From positions 8,866,001 through 8,930,000 of the forward strand of contig OZ316894.1 of the NCBI GenBank assembly GCA_973895155.1: 64,000 bases of DNA. Reading direction: 5' to 3'. Each line of letters starts with the position of its first letter. The first letter of the stretch is position 1. The DNA is from Marsupella aquatica. Taxonomy: Eukaryota > Marchantiophyta. The translations under genes were made by a program, and so were the position numbers. A model generated the notes under the pieces. The model saw nothing but the letters and a program-made list of their open reading frames with translations, made no database searches and had not been told where the DNA came from. Below, piece by piece: positions 9,501 through 21,700 of this stretch.

Positions 9501-12500
9501 TTAGATTATGGACCTAAAGCACTTGTGCACGGTTGCCCTTTGCCCGAGCAAGTTTGACAGGAGAAGCATGGCTACTTGACGGTGCAAAGCCTAATGAGGA
9601 TTACACGAAGTGGGAGTACACAAGCTGCAAGGTTTAAATGCGCTAGTTGCACCCAGATTGTTTAATGCAAACCCCACCCAAATGGGGTAAACTCAAAGCC
9701 TATGGTCTCAACCTTATGAAGCTCAGGCAGTGGGAGGAGCGAGTCTGGCAGGGACATCCTTTATGTACTTACATCTGGTTGTCCAGCTGCTTGGTATGAT
9801 TACCCTTCCCTCCACCCGCCCCGCTCCCCACTCACAAAAACAAATCTTCCTTGCAGGTGTCTCTTTTAGAAAAATGTGTTGAAAGTGAGGAGTGATGGAA
9901 TAGTGAGGCACACTTTCATCTAGTAGTCATGGTGGCATGTTAAAATTCCATCCGTGGATTTTTGTGAAAAGGGGATTGAAGTATAATTGTCGCACCTTAG
10001 ATATCTAGAAGAGCGTGAAGGCTACTACGGCTGAACTATATACTGGGGACCTGCTAATGGACTCAAATGCTGAAACCATTCTCCACAGATTGTTCTGTTT
10101 CTTGTAGAAAAAGAACAGATTGCCTCTTTTTTCCTCATTACATAGTAAATGAAATGGAAATAAACCCTAAAATTAAGCTTTCCTTGTAGCTCAAGAAATT
10201 CATCAACTTGCATCATTTGCATAAATTGCACAGATCGACTAATTGGAGGCCACTGATTTTCTCCTTCCCAATCCAAATGGCATTGACACTGATTATTTGC
10301 AGACCCCTCACTCATGTGAGTGGAAATGGCTTTGCAACAAGGAATGTTCAAGGTGCTTATCCCCAACCCCAATGTCCAGGATTTGGGAAGTAGTAATGGC
10401 AGTGAAGTACTTTCTGCTTCCATGCTAGTAATATACTCCCCCACCTTATCAATTGGCAGTTCTTGCAGAAGCTCCTTGTGAGTTGTTATTTTGTGTTTAT
10501 ACTAATTTCTCTTTGCCACAAGTTTTCATTTTCAGCATGATCCTAAGTTAGCTTTCCTAGACGTTGGGGGCCATGAAAGGTTTCCCAAAACTCATTAATT
10601 TGGTACACTTAGTATCTGAAATGGTCCTCCAAGTAGATTTAGGGGGGCAAGCCTGAAAGTAGCAATGGACCAAAGGGACGGAAGGGAAAACCACCACAGG
10701 AGGTGTTCTAACACTTTGGCCAAACAAGCCATACACGTTGGCCAAAAATGGGTCCTACAAGGGCCATACAGGATAGGGAGTCAGATATGGGAAACGGGCC
10801 TCCACAATCTTTTAAAGTCAAGTTCACACAAATGCACAGCTAAGATTCTCAGAGATGGGAAAAAATCGGAAACGGCCCCCTCGGTCTTGTACAGCCCCCT
10901 TCTTAGTAAAATAGTTCACAAGTGCCCAGAGTCTCGTCAAGCCATCCTTAGAAAGCTTCTATTCAAAATCTATTAATAAGATGGTATTCTTTTTTGGTAT
11001 TGGTTTAGGCAACTTCCAATATCTCTGGAACAGTTGCCCATGTGCCAGGTGACCTACTGTAGAGCTTGCCAGGTCTGAGCCATCAAACCCAACCACTTTT
11101 AGTCTGATTCTTAAATACTGTTGTGAACTGCAATACTGTTCCTGAAATTACTGTTGAAATGATAAGCAAGAGTTCTTATTAGGAATTAGGATGTCAGTCC
11201 TCATAGACTTCTTTATATTATAAGCAACTTGAGGCCCTAACGGATTCTTGTTTAAAGTCATTGATGAGCAAGTATGACAAATCACCTAATCTAGGTGGTA
11301 CTTTAGGGATATTGTACTTCAGTTTCCTCATAAGCTGGGATACCATATTCAATCCCCTTTTTCTGTCAACAGTTTCATTTTTCCATTGTTTTGTAAAGGT
11401 CTCTCTCCAACTTACTGCTGTTAAGTAATCTAGGTGAAACAATTCGATGCCCCTATCAAGCTGCTGAGCTTCTCCTTCAAGGCAGAAGCAAAGAAGTGGT
11501 ACCAAAAAGAAAGAAGGTCGGACCAAAGGGGTGTGACATTTGGATGAAGCAATGCAGTTGGATTACCAGACGAACTGCTGGATCTGGTGTACCCACCATG
11601 AACAAATTTACCTGCAAGGACTGTCATGGGGAAACCGTTTTCTTAGCAACTGTGGACCCAACCTAACTAATAGATTGCTAGAGTAGTGATGCTTATTGAG
11701 TGAAAGCCACAAGATCATTCGCACCCAGCCTGGACGCAACCCAGAGGATTCCTTTGGTGGAGCGTGTGTTTTGTATATACTAGTGTCCTGTTCTATATGG
11801 ATGAAACTTTTTTGTTTTATATCTTACAGGACATTGTGGAATATAATGCTCCAAAAACCAAGATTTTTGAGTTTTGAGGGACTATTATTCCGCCAAAATG
11901 GTTCATCCTCCCTTTACAAACTTTCGTTTAAAGGGAATCTATGAAAGCCTTCAAATTTATTCTCTGAGGTTCTTGGGTCCTGCGATTATGGGAAAACGAG
12001 CAGGCTATCAACTAAATCAAATGTATAGGAATACATCTATAGTGTTAGGAGTACAGGGACTCTTAAACTTTCTCGCTTTTGCCCGTGCTTTTCCCCCCTT
12101 TATTGGGCTTTTGGCCTTTGGCTATCTCGAGGTAAAGCCTTTTTCTTGCTTTGCAGTTCTATAGGTTAAAAAATCAGTTAAATAAACAACATAATCCAAG
12201 GTCAGATTTTGGCAAAAGTTGACCAACGGAAGAAATGCTGCCAAGGAGAAATCAGGCTTTTACATTTCTCATTTCCCAGGGAAAGGCAGTGGAGTACAAC
12301 CATCCATCGAGGCCCTTTCCCCTCTTTTCCTTCCCTTCATTGGGTTACTTTGCCTTCGTTTTTTGGTGCATTCTGTTAGGGAGTTGAGGAGAGAAAATAG
12401 ATGGGGTCCACCTAATATCAAGTAACAAATATTACTAAAATTATGGAAAGCCAATAGATCTTTTAAAGCACAACCATCAGATCCTTGGAGATCTGCGAAT

Positions 12501-13649
12501 CTTACTGCAGCTAAAGGCAGATTTAGTATCGTCAACCAATAACTACAGTAGAGGAGGTAAGATCTTGGGGATAAGTGAAAAATCACTGCAACCATCCATC
12601 TTTCGTCTTGGGCCCACTTTGTATCCAAAATGACGCTTTAAAGTTCTATTCACCTGGTAGGTGAAGGGGCGCTATGGATCTAGCAGTAGATTTCCCTTGT
12701 TCCACTTTTTCCATAAACTGCCATCTTCATATTTATTGTTTTCATGGCCATAGGGCAGAAAAAAGTAATGTCCTGTGATGCATCGTATTCTGTTTGGCTT
12801 GGAGACTGTAGGAGTTTGCAGTCTTTGATGTATAATTGGTTTTTCAGACTTTGGCGTCACAGGTTAACATTTGTTATTTTAAAAGTAAAAGTTATTCCAT
12901 TTGAACCCCACTTATGTGTCTGCTGTGCCCCAAATGTGTCTCTTGTGTCTGCTAAGTGTTTGCAAAAATCTAGCTCCCAAATTTACCCTTTGTCTTGCAA
13001 AAGTCAGCGGTCCCTAAACTTTACCCTTCCCTGAGTACGTCGAGGCAAAACCGAGGGCGAAACACAAAGAACTTCTGCGCTGAGGGTGCTGAGTGCAGGT
13101 ACCGTAAGAACCCTAGACATGAATTGCGACTCACCCTCAAGGATCTTGTGTGTGCTTAACAGGTGAACACACCAGAGCATCAGAAGCACTCATACATTTC
13201 TTGCAGGAAGGAAAACTGGACTCATGAACAGAGTGCCAGCTAAACCAACCAAAGTACCAGCTAAACCAACCAGAAACCACCTGGTCCCGGTAAGACACCT
13301 CCTTACAGGTCACTTTAGAACCATAAATGAGACATACGGTGACCACATTTATGGCTCTACCCAGGGATGTGACAGGGACCAGACCAGGAGCCACAGAAAG
13401 GGTTAACTTGTTTCCATACTTTTGCAGCTGGCCATTAAAAATTTCCAAGCCAAAATGTTTTCTCAACCTACTTTTGCCAGTATTTTGAGGAGACCTAGCC
13501 AAACCAAGTGGTTGCAGCCAATGTCAACAGCAATTTGCAGTGACCTGGCCAAAACAAGTGTTCAGGGCCCGTATGAAGGGAAAACACTATTTTCTGTTTC
13601 AAGCTAGCTTCTCTCAAATTCTTTCCCATTTCCCCAAGCTGCATGATTA
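9501..13649. other. Long intergenic stretch, no gene recognised
   Basis: Frames of up to 139 codons exist (for example 10025-10444 minus and 12269-12628 minus), but they resemble no known family and show no splice-phase continuity with neighbours. A short duplicated phrase, 'accagctaaaccaacca', occurs at about 13235-13271. The stretch may contain old transposon debris that is too diverged to read by eye. Confidence 0.45.
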
Positions 13650-13952
13650 GGGGGTCTCAAAATTAGGGCCGGGTCATCCTGCCGTGGAATGATCCTCATG
13701 TCCGTAAGGGTGACCGCAGGCTCATTTCACGGGCCTGGATTTTGTTGGGTTTTAACTTTTTGATGCACCGGGATACCAGTGCTCCGCTCTCCCATCAAAA
13801 AACCACACAGTGGCATGTGTGCTCGTAAAAAAACTCCGTGGTGACAGTGTGCAGACCTGCCCTGGGGGCTGCCGCACACCTTTACGGCCACGTCCGCCCG
13901 AACCTAACTCGGACTGCCGGGAAACAAACCCCGGCCTATATTTGAGTCCCCC
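13650..13952. mobile_element. MITE-like element with long terminal inverted repeats and TA flanks
   Basis: The left end 'gggggtctcaaaattagg' (from 13650) is matched in inverted form by the right end 'cctatatttgagtccccc' (to 13952). A second inner inverted match is seen: 'ccgtaagggtgaccgcaggc' on the left against 'gctgccgcacacctttacgg' on the right. Both ends abut the dinucleotide TA (13648-13649 and 13953-13954), as expected for Tc1/mariner-type target duplication. The element is about 303 bp, GC-richer than its surroundings, and has no coding capacity. It is therefore a nonautonomous DNA transposon candidate. A PIF/Harbinger origin (three-base TWA target) fits less well because the right flank reads TAT. 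Confidence 0.75.
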
Positions 13953-16900
13953 TATTTTGTGTGAAATTAAACAATGACCACAACTATTGTTGGACAGCTC
14001 CAAACAAGCTGTCGCTTTTCTGGTTCATACTCGAGACAGACAGGGTCGTGTTTGTGAAATATTTTCTGTTGGACGGCAAAGGGACATCGTCCGTTGTGAA
14101 GCCGTGCAGCTCGTTGCCGATGACAGATTCAACTTTCCTGTATTGAAGCGGGGCGAAAATCGAGGAGGACCGAATGAATTGCGGAGCTTAATGAGAGATT
14201 TGAGGGACTGGTTGCGCAAATCGAATTGTTCGAGGTGGAGTCTCTCACCACACTCTGCTGGAAATTCACGTACGGTGGGGTACTATTTGTTGTACAGTAC
14301 TACAGTAGTCTTTGCAGAAGAAGAACTGAAGAAGGCGTTGAGTTCGTGTGAGAGAGAAGGAGAGAGCGAATTGAATGATGGACTGCTTTGTTTTGTACAG
14401 CAGAGTGTGCTCTAGTTTACAGTACAACAAAAGCCAGGAGCATTCCGTGTCTTCGGGATGGCAAAATCCTACATTGTTGGTCTACCATATTTCCTGCTTG
14501 TCCTTCTTGTTACCGTATGAGAATTTAATGCATTCCTCTTCCCTCCTCCTTTCGCCCGACTCTCGAGTCTTCCTTAAATGGGCTGCTATTATTGCTCGAT
14601 GCCGCTGTGAAGGGTGAATGAGATTGAATGATGTCCCGGCAGTGGACTAATTGGTACTCGCGGCGTGATTGCCTGGATTCAGTGGATTGCCTGCTGGCTA
14701 ACTGGCTCGTTTGGCTGTTGGGGAAGAGTTGACTGGAGAAGAAAGCAACGAGAGTGAGTCTAGCGTTTGTTTGCCATCATCATTCGCCCGTCAATTGTCA
14801 TTGACGACATTTCTCCCTCTCTAGACTCTCTGCTTCAAATTGCGGCGCCGCAGTGAATGAGGGCTGTCTCACTGTCTGGCCCAGAAATCCAGTCTGGAAA
14901 CTGTTGCCCAAGGGCCACATGAGAGAAACCAGCTCTGCATGATTTGTCTCTCCTCTGTACACATTTATGGAGGTCGGGGTGATGCTGGATTATATTACTT
15001 AGGTGCTCTGAATGAACGGGGTTACCGAGGGTGGGCTCTGTTGTCACAGCCTGCTGAACCCAATTTTAAATTTACCATGATTTCTGGCTTTGCTTGGCTG
15101 AAGCTTTCTTGCACAGAATTGGGGCGGATTTCTTTTGTTTCCCTTCGTTAAACAGTACTACTGCGGAAGCGTGGAGTGCCATGAAACAGTGAGAGGAGAA
15201 ACGATGTGAGCGGCAAGGGAGACGGGCAGAGAACCGGAGAAGAGAGAGAGTGGAGGTGCGGAGCGCGTCATCGGTTCGTAAGAAGCTGTTGAACTACCAG
15301 CGTTCTTAAATTTGTGGGTTCGTGTTTGGATCATTGCGGGTCGGTGCCGCTCGGCTCGAGCTTCGATGGAAGCCGTGAGAGACCTGGCTCTTCTTCCGAT
15401 GGTGATAAGTTCTTTCGGATTGTCGGGATTTGGTCCAAAACAGTAACGAGAGGTAGGGAATCAATCGGCACATGTATGTTCCTAGGCAGCGCCGAACTTC
15501 TGCTCAAGTCGTATAGTCTCGGGAAGTGTTCTGATGAACTAAGAAGCAGCTGTTTCTTGTCCAAAACATCTAAAATACAAAATTGGAAGGATGCTTCCTA
15601 ATGTTCCGCTTCCACTGGTAGCATTTCGATAAACCCCACTTGCATGTATGCATGTGCAGTCGAGTGGTCGGTTTCGAGCGATTGTAAGCTTGCAGCTTCT
15701 TGTGTTTAGAGCAATGGCAGTTTCTTCTCCTCGTTATGGGTGTGCCTAGTGCAGGGCGTTCTGGGGAGGGACTTTTCCGTTCGTTCTATCTCCTTTCCTT
15801 TCTCAGCGTCGGCTGAACCTCGAATATCAGCAGTCATCTGTCTCTCTAGCTTAAAGTCTCATGGCTCTTGTTCAAAAGAGGAACTAATGAATGTCTTTTC
15901 CCATGAAGCTCGGGAATTGAACTCCACTACACACAAGGCTCGCAGAGTTTTCTCCGCGTCTCGTCGGTTAGGGTCTAGCACAATCGGGCCTGATCTTTGC
16001 CGTTCGTCTGCTTTTTGGAATCTTTCCATTGCATGCCTTTTTTTTTCTCTAAGGGGGAGTTTCTGCATGGCTGCATTTCACTCGAGGTCGAGCCCTCTCA
16101 GTGCTTGAGATGCGGGTGGCAGCATGCTTTCTCTGTTAATCTATTTTATTAACGACGTGGTCAGACCTGTTGACTGCGTGTAATTTGCCCTCCGGGTGTG
16201 ATTGCTCTTAGATTGTTCGTGCTCTTTTCGAGAACGAGTATGACAGCACTCTTTCCTGCTGTCCTTGCTAAGTGTGTCCCTGTCAAAGAGCTAGAAATGC
16301 CCCAGTCGGCTTGATCTGACTACCATGCAAGCTTCGTTGCTCGAGATGCTTCCCGTCCTGTCCAACGTACCCTTCGTGAGGCAGGCACTGATTCAGACTA
16401 CGAATCAATGTTCTTCTGACGTTTCTTGGCAGCCATTGAACGTAACGTTACAAAGAAGAGTGCTGCCTTCACCGTGAGCAATCCCATGTATGTCCTGATA
16501 TCTTAGTAGTCACAGGGCAACTATGCCATAGCATCCTAGCACAAAAACGGCCTCTCCTCAATTGAAGTACAGTAGTATAGCGATGTCTTTTTTGCCCTCC
16601 CAATTGCTACATTGCTGCGTACAGCTGAAGCAAACTTTAGCGGAGGAAACATTGTTCCTGTCTCCAATCCCCATCGATTTGTTTAAACCTCTTTCGGTCA
16701 TCATCGGAATTCGCAGAGCGAACAGGCAGAGTCCCTCGGCTTGAGGTCAGCAGCCACACAGTCATGGATTCAAATGTTGTCTTTACTGGAAGCTGAACTG
16801 TCGATACTAAGCAGTGGCATTTGCCGAAGGGTGAGTCAACTTCCTATCACACCCAGTCTTCGCTCCTCAAGCTTCGTCTATCGTCTATCAGTCTCCGTTT

Positions 16901-18085
16901 GGCATGACGGACGTGAATGCCATTTCCCAACCAAAGCATCCTATTCGGTGATCCGCCGTAGAGCGAGCGTTAACCTGTGCTCTTATCAATCAATAAAATT
17001 ATGGGCTGAGGGTTTGCACAACATAATTATGAAGCAACCGGGAGCCGACTTGCTGAGTCCCATTCTTTCAGGTCCGCCAGAGTTGAACAGTACCCAACTC
17101 CCTAGCTTTTAGCCGACATTAATGATGTTCGTTGGGCACTGTTTTGAGGAGCGAGGTGAAAATGTTCGACGAATATTTTCGCATCAACGATAGTCTCAGT
17201 GTAGGTTCGATGGAGAAAGAGTTTTGACTATGGACGTACTGCTGGACACTGTTCCCAGTTAGAGCAATTATAGATTCTGATTTTCAGCAACCAGGTGCCC
17301 CCAGTGACCGCCATACAATTTGATCGCTTGGGAGAGGAGAAAGACAATTCTATTACTCGTACCTATTTAGAATTCCCCGAGACTCACCCGCACTGAGACA
17401 TGGTGCCGGGTTCGCATTACGTCTCCTTACTGAGGGCTCGTGGATCAGCGACGTAAGGGGCCTCCAATGCTTCTTTTGTGGGGAAATTGAGCGGGTTAGT
17501 GAAACAGAGAAATTTTGCGACTGCCTCAGAGGTTGAGCTTTGGCAACATGAACTTTGCTGCAGCTAATTAGGTGGAGATGCTGAGTACCTTGCTGTTGTT
17601 CTAAGTTCCATTCTTGCTTGCAGCTTCCTTCCCATATTCGTGGATACCATTGTCGGTGCGTGTCCGTCAATTGAGTTGAAGAATCACTTTAAACAATTCT
17701 TCGAAGTGGCGGGGCCAGACAGTCGAGGTACGTTTACCCTTTCAACTGGATGTGATGTGATTTAATTATGCCTCGAATTGACTAGATTCGCGTAAGATTC
17801 ACATTTCTGTGTAGTGTTTGGAAAGATTGAAAATTCTACTTCTGGGTTAAATTCAGATTTCGGAGAGTGCATCATGCGTGTGTGACTAGATTCGATAATA
17901 AGATTGACATTTCTGTGTAGTGCTTGGAAAGATTTGAAGATTCCATTTATGTTGTTCAATTCCAATTTCGGAGGGTCCGTTGAATGTTCTTCGGGGTTGT
18001 TGTGCTCACTTGTTCTAGCTAAGGTGGATCTGATGCAATTTGTTGCAGATACACAACTCAGGCCTTGGATCGCCTGCAATTAGGC
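13953..18085. other. Upstream region of the 18-kb gene; promoter and possible 5' UTR
   Basis: No protein-coding gene is recognised across 4.1 kb. Open frames are short and occur on both strands. The part nearest the gene probably holds its promoter and leader, but no TATA box or start site can be fixed by eye. A tandem duplication at 17779-17975 lies about 110-300 bp upstream of the start codon. Confidence 0.4.
17779..17975. repeat. Tandem duplication upstream of the 18-kb gene, period about 105 bp
   Basis: Two diverged copies (about 17779-17868 and 17883-17975) share 'gactagattcg', 'acatttctgtgtagtg' and 'ttggaaagatt', then 'aaattc/caattc' and 'atttcggag'. Position suggests 5' leader or promoter sequence of the following gene. 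Confidence 0.8.
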
Positions 18086-19525
18086 ATGGTACTTCGAAAT
18101 TTGGGCCGGGGGACTAGCTTCGGATCAGGAAGCAATCACAGTGGATCGTATGAAACTCTCTTTCGGATACCTCTAGTGATCATTGGAGTATCTGCTCTGG
18201 CAACCACCCTGCTGCTCGGCTCCTTCTTATGGGGATTTGGTAACGATTGCAAAAGCTCACTCTTGCGCGTACATCGAGATTCTTGTCGAATACATCGTGT
18301 TCATTGAAAATTCGAGTATGTCTGTTTGCACTAGGAGAACTTGTACAAGCGGGTTTGCATTCCGTGGTTGGTAATAGTCAGCCTAGCAATAAAGTTTGAT
18401 TTGAGCATTGGATTGCAGTCTCCAGGAGAAATAAAAACAACAAACCAATTCCTACACCCTTCGCTGATCTTTACCCTCGTGCAAGCCACAAGTAAGAACT
18501 TGTCCGTTCAATTGTGACACTAGCCCAGTAATAATTTCTGTTTGTGTGGCTGTTGTTTTGTTTCTAAATTTGTGAGCTTCACAGTGCGATTTGGTCACTT
18601 TCAGTAATTTTAACGTGCGTAATTGTTCATCAGGCCAAACACGGTTGTTGCACTGCGCGAGTTTGCCAAGCCAATTCCATCCTCTTCTCCGAAGGTTGCT
18701 GATTATGACAATAATAAAAAATTCTTCGACACCCTGGTGTTTGATGCTGAACAGGGCTATGCACAGGTCTAAGCATCGCCTTTTACCCTGTGTTAGTTTG
18801 TCGTCAACTATTTGATACCCAATTTCAGGACTTCAATCCAGAGACCAAACGTTACATCTGCTTGTCCGTCTTTGTGAACTTGTTGTCGGAGATCATGAAG
18901 CGTACTCATATATACTAGTATACAAACTGTCTTCCAGGTTCTTGAAGAGGCACGATCACATGCTGCTGCTACCCGAAAGAAGACGTCAAACACACCGTCG
19001 CCAGTCAAAGTCGCTCCCACCTTCAACGATTCCAAACACGCACGGCTGCCTCGGTCATCGAGTGCCCGTCGTCACAATTTCTTGGATGATGTGGAAGCGG
19101 TGATTGCACAGAATCAGTCTGTAGGAGGTCAACGGTTCAAGTCTTCAAAATCCTGGAAGAAGTTGCTCTTTTGGAAGCGATCGAAGACGACTAACCAATT
19201 CGAGTTCGATATCAACGGTGCTGTCCACAGCAGTTGCTCGACGCCCTTGCACTATATGTTCAAGTCCTCGAAGACTAGGGTGACTGTGGCTCCCACCACT
19301 CCAACCAATACAGCCAAGAGGCCTACTCCAAGATCAAATTCAGGCCCATTGTATACTGATGGAAGTCCATTAACACCCACCAGGACCAGTAGGTCTTTTT
19401 CAGGCCCTCTCAGTGGTTCTTCGACTCCTAATCGGGATGGCATATTCGAATCACCTTACACGCCTCTGAGGAGGCCTAGCAGCACTCCCAAATTGTTGCC
19501 TTCTGGACCTCTGTATGTAATCTGA
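18086..19525 (+). CDS. Membrane-anchored Ser/Thr/Pro-rich plant protein, four exons
   Basis: I assemble CDS exons 18086-18239, 18419-18491, 18634-18766 and 18938-19525 (315 codons plus stop). All junctions are GT-AG and agree in phase (1, 2, 0). The ATG at 18086 is the first in frame. Residues 1-28 are Gly/Ser-rich, and 29-50 form one strong membrane helix ('PLVIIGVSALATTLLLGSFL'). Next come a proline-rich stretch, a conserved-looking block ('FFDTLVFDAEQGYAQVLEEA'), a basic segment ending 'SKSWKKLLFWKRSK', and a Ser/Thr/Pro-rich tail in which 'SGPL' recurs three times ('SNSGPLY', 'SFSGPLS', 'PSGPLY'). The tail looks like a phosphorylated, disordered region. I do not recognise the family and assign no function. 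The last codons overlap a good donor-like 'GTATGT' at 19513, so a further 3' exon is possible. The product is most likely a single-pass membrane protein with a cytosolic tail. Confidence 0.75.
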
Positions 19526-20735
19526 TTTGAATGGCTGACTACACTGATTAGAAAGCAGATTCTGAAACCAGCAGACCTTCTAATGTGCGATTCCGATTTC
19601 AAAATTGTGGCATGAGTATGTCCATGGAGAAAAACACATTTAGAACTCCCATTTCTGATGAACTCTGTTTCATCTGCCAGCCTGCACATGATTAGGCATT
19701 CCCTTTGATTGCAGAGTTGGGGACAGGCTGTTCTTCGTAGGGCGAGAATTTGATGAAATAATGTGCATTAGCGTATGTTGTGACTTGTTCTACTTGGAAG
19801 CGCTTAATTGCACAGGGTAGCAGAGCCACATGAGAATCCAGAACTTCGTGACCCTCGATTTGTTTCCACCAAGGACTGAAGAACATAGATATACTCGTTT
19901 CGGTTGTATACCGAGCCAGTGAAGACAGATTTTCTTCTAAATGGTAAGACTAGGCCAGGGCTAGGAAATTTCTAATCTAAACAGAGCTGTGCAGAAGTGC
20001 CCTATGAACCCATTTGGGTCAATACGCCAACATCATTTGACATAATCATAGTTTAATTGTCTGAGGAAAAGGCTGATGTACGATTGTGAAGTGTACCCCT
20101 TTTGAACATCTTACCTTGCAATTGCTGAATCATACAGCACACAATTCCTCCAGATTCAGATGTCACCACTTAATCATAAGGACCTGACCTATGACATGTC
20201 CAGTCGATGACGTTCTTTCAAAGGCTTCGTCTTCGTGTGCAACAAAGCCAATTGCATTAGTTCAGTCCAGTGCCAAGTTGAATATCTTGTTATCTGCTTC
20301 GGATAAGAGTTCAAAAGTTTTCTCTCCTAGAGACTTGTCGGCGCATGAACTCTCTTGACAATTGCTTTTGTTGAATTGCAATTAACTTTTGAGACCAAAT
20401 AAAATTCTGATTGCTGTGGAGGATGGGAAGTTGGTGATGATAAGAGTCTGTCTGTCGAACTACCAGATCTTGTGTCGGTCCGCCCGATGGACAACGCTGG
20501 CAATACACGAGAATGAGAGGGTCGCCACGATAAAAGCATGTTCGACTGCCCGTGCAAATGTATTATCAAGGCTTCGGTCAGGGTACCTTCTGATATGCTA
20601 CGAGTAAACTTATGGCCACTGGTAACGATCGATCGATCACATACCCTGTTCCAATTCTTTTGGATATAAAATGTCCGGGTCAATAAAGCAACTGGTCATA
20701 GGAGAGATAACAGATTCATCCTACTGTTATTGGCC
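19526..20735. other. Downstream of the 18-kb gene, no gene recognised
   Basis: This is probably the 3' UTR (or a further intron) of the preceding gene followed by intergenic DNA. The frames at 20311-20683 on both strands overlap one another and show no family resemblance. Confidence 0.4.
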
Positions 20736-21190
20736 ATTAGCCAGATTATTATTATTACACATCACACTGCCAAAAAGACAAACTTCCATTAGCCAAATTA
20801 TTATCATATATATATCACACGAAACGCCAGACCAACAGAAACGTCAAACCAAGAGATTGTTATTACGTATCACATTGCCAAAAACACAGGAAAACCAGAG
20901 ATTATTATATCTATCACACTGCCAAAAACCGGGATACAGGATCCCAAAGGCCAAAAAACCTAAGAAAGGGAAGATTGCAGTTCCCAAAGGCCAAAAAACC
21001 CAAGAAAGGGAAGATGCAGTTCGCGTATGGAAATGCTAAACCGGAAACAGGGGATTTGTATAGTGAAAGGAAAGACGAGTAGAAGAATTCATAAAACCCA
21101 ATAAAGGGAAGGATTACAGTTCGCGTATGGAAAGTGCAAAACCGGGGACAGGGGATTTGTATGGTGAAAGGAAAGATGAGTAGCAGAAAT
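20736..21190. repeat. Nested tandem repeats (about 42 bp and about 100 bp units)
   Basis: From 20740 to 20930 the words 'attattat', 'atcacactgccaaaaa' and 'agag' recur three to four times in diverged copies. At 20941-21018 a unit containing 'cccaaaggccaaaaaacc' and 'aagaaagggaagat' is repeated twice. At about 21017-21187 a unit of about 100 bp ('cagttcgcgtatggaaa', 'ggggatttgta', 'gtgaaaggaaaga') occurs twice. The translation is Lys-rich and not gene-like. Confidence 0.75.
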
Positions 21191-21359
21191 TCAGTTCTTG
21201 TATTGTAAATGCTGACAGTCCGCGATTACGTCAGACGAAGTCGGGTCTCCCGCAGCAGGGTAACTAGGCCCACGTGTAAGCCATGAGTTGGACACTAAGT
21301 AGTGCACGAATTCGCATCGAGATGGGTGCCATCAATCATCCAATTTGTCCGTTACTTCT

Positions 21360-21700
21360 GGGGAGTGATAGACACATTGTTTGTAGCTGAAGAAGAATTC
21401 TATCTAGAAAGATAGATGTCAACACTCATACAGAAGTGTTTTCCTTGTAGCACAAGCAACTTGTCCATTACTCTTTCCAGAACGAGTGATGGATTACTCT
21501 CTCCAGAACGAGTAATGGACGTATAGTTCATTGCACAAGGAAAATTCTATCTATTGCCGTAGATATAATGTTGTTATTCAACCAGTAGAAATTCCTTTGT
21601 GCTATGGACAATTTGTTCATTACTCTTTCCAAAGGGTGAGGGACGCACACAGTGTTCATGGCTCAATGACATTTCTACTGTATGAACACTGAGCGGTGTC
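21360..21700. repeat. Repeated 'attactct(t/c)tccagaacgagt' motif region
   Basis: The motif occurs at about 21467-21487 and 21493-21513 and in altered form at 21617. Flanking 'attctatct' words recur. These are short, diverged direct repeats with no coding content. Confidence 0.55.

Noticed and set aside
10025-10444. 139-codon minus-strand open frame
   Set aside because: No similarity to a known family and no supporting exons; kept as unexplained intergenic sequence.
15314-16108. Open frames of 95 and 122 codons on the plus strand upstream of the 18-kb gene
   Set aside because: They share no phase-compatible splice sites with that gene, and opposite-strand frames are equally open.
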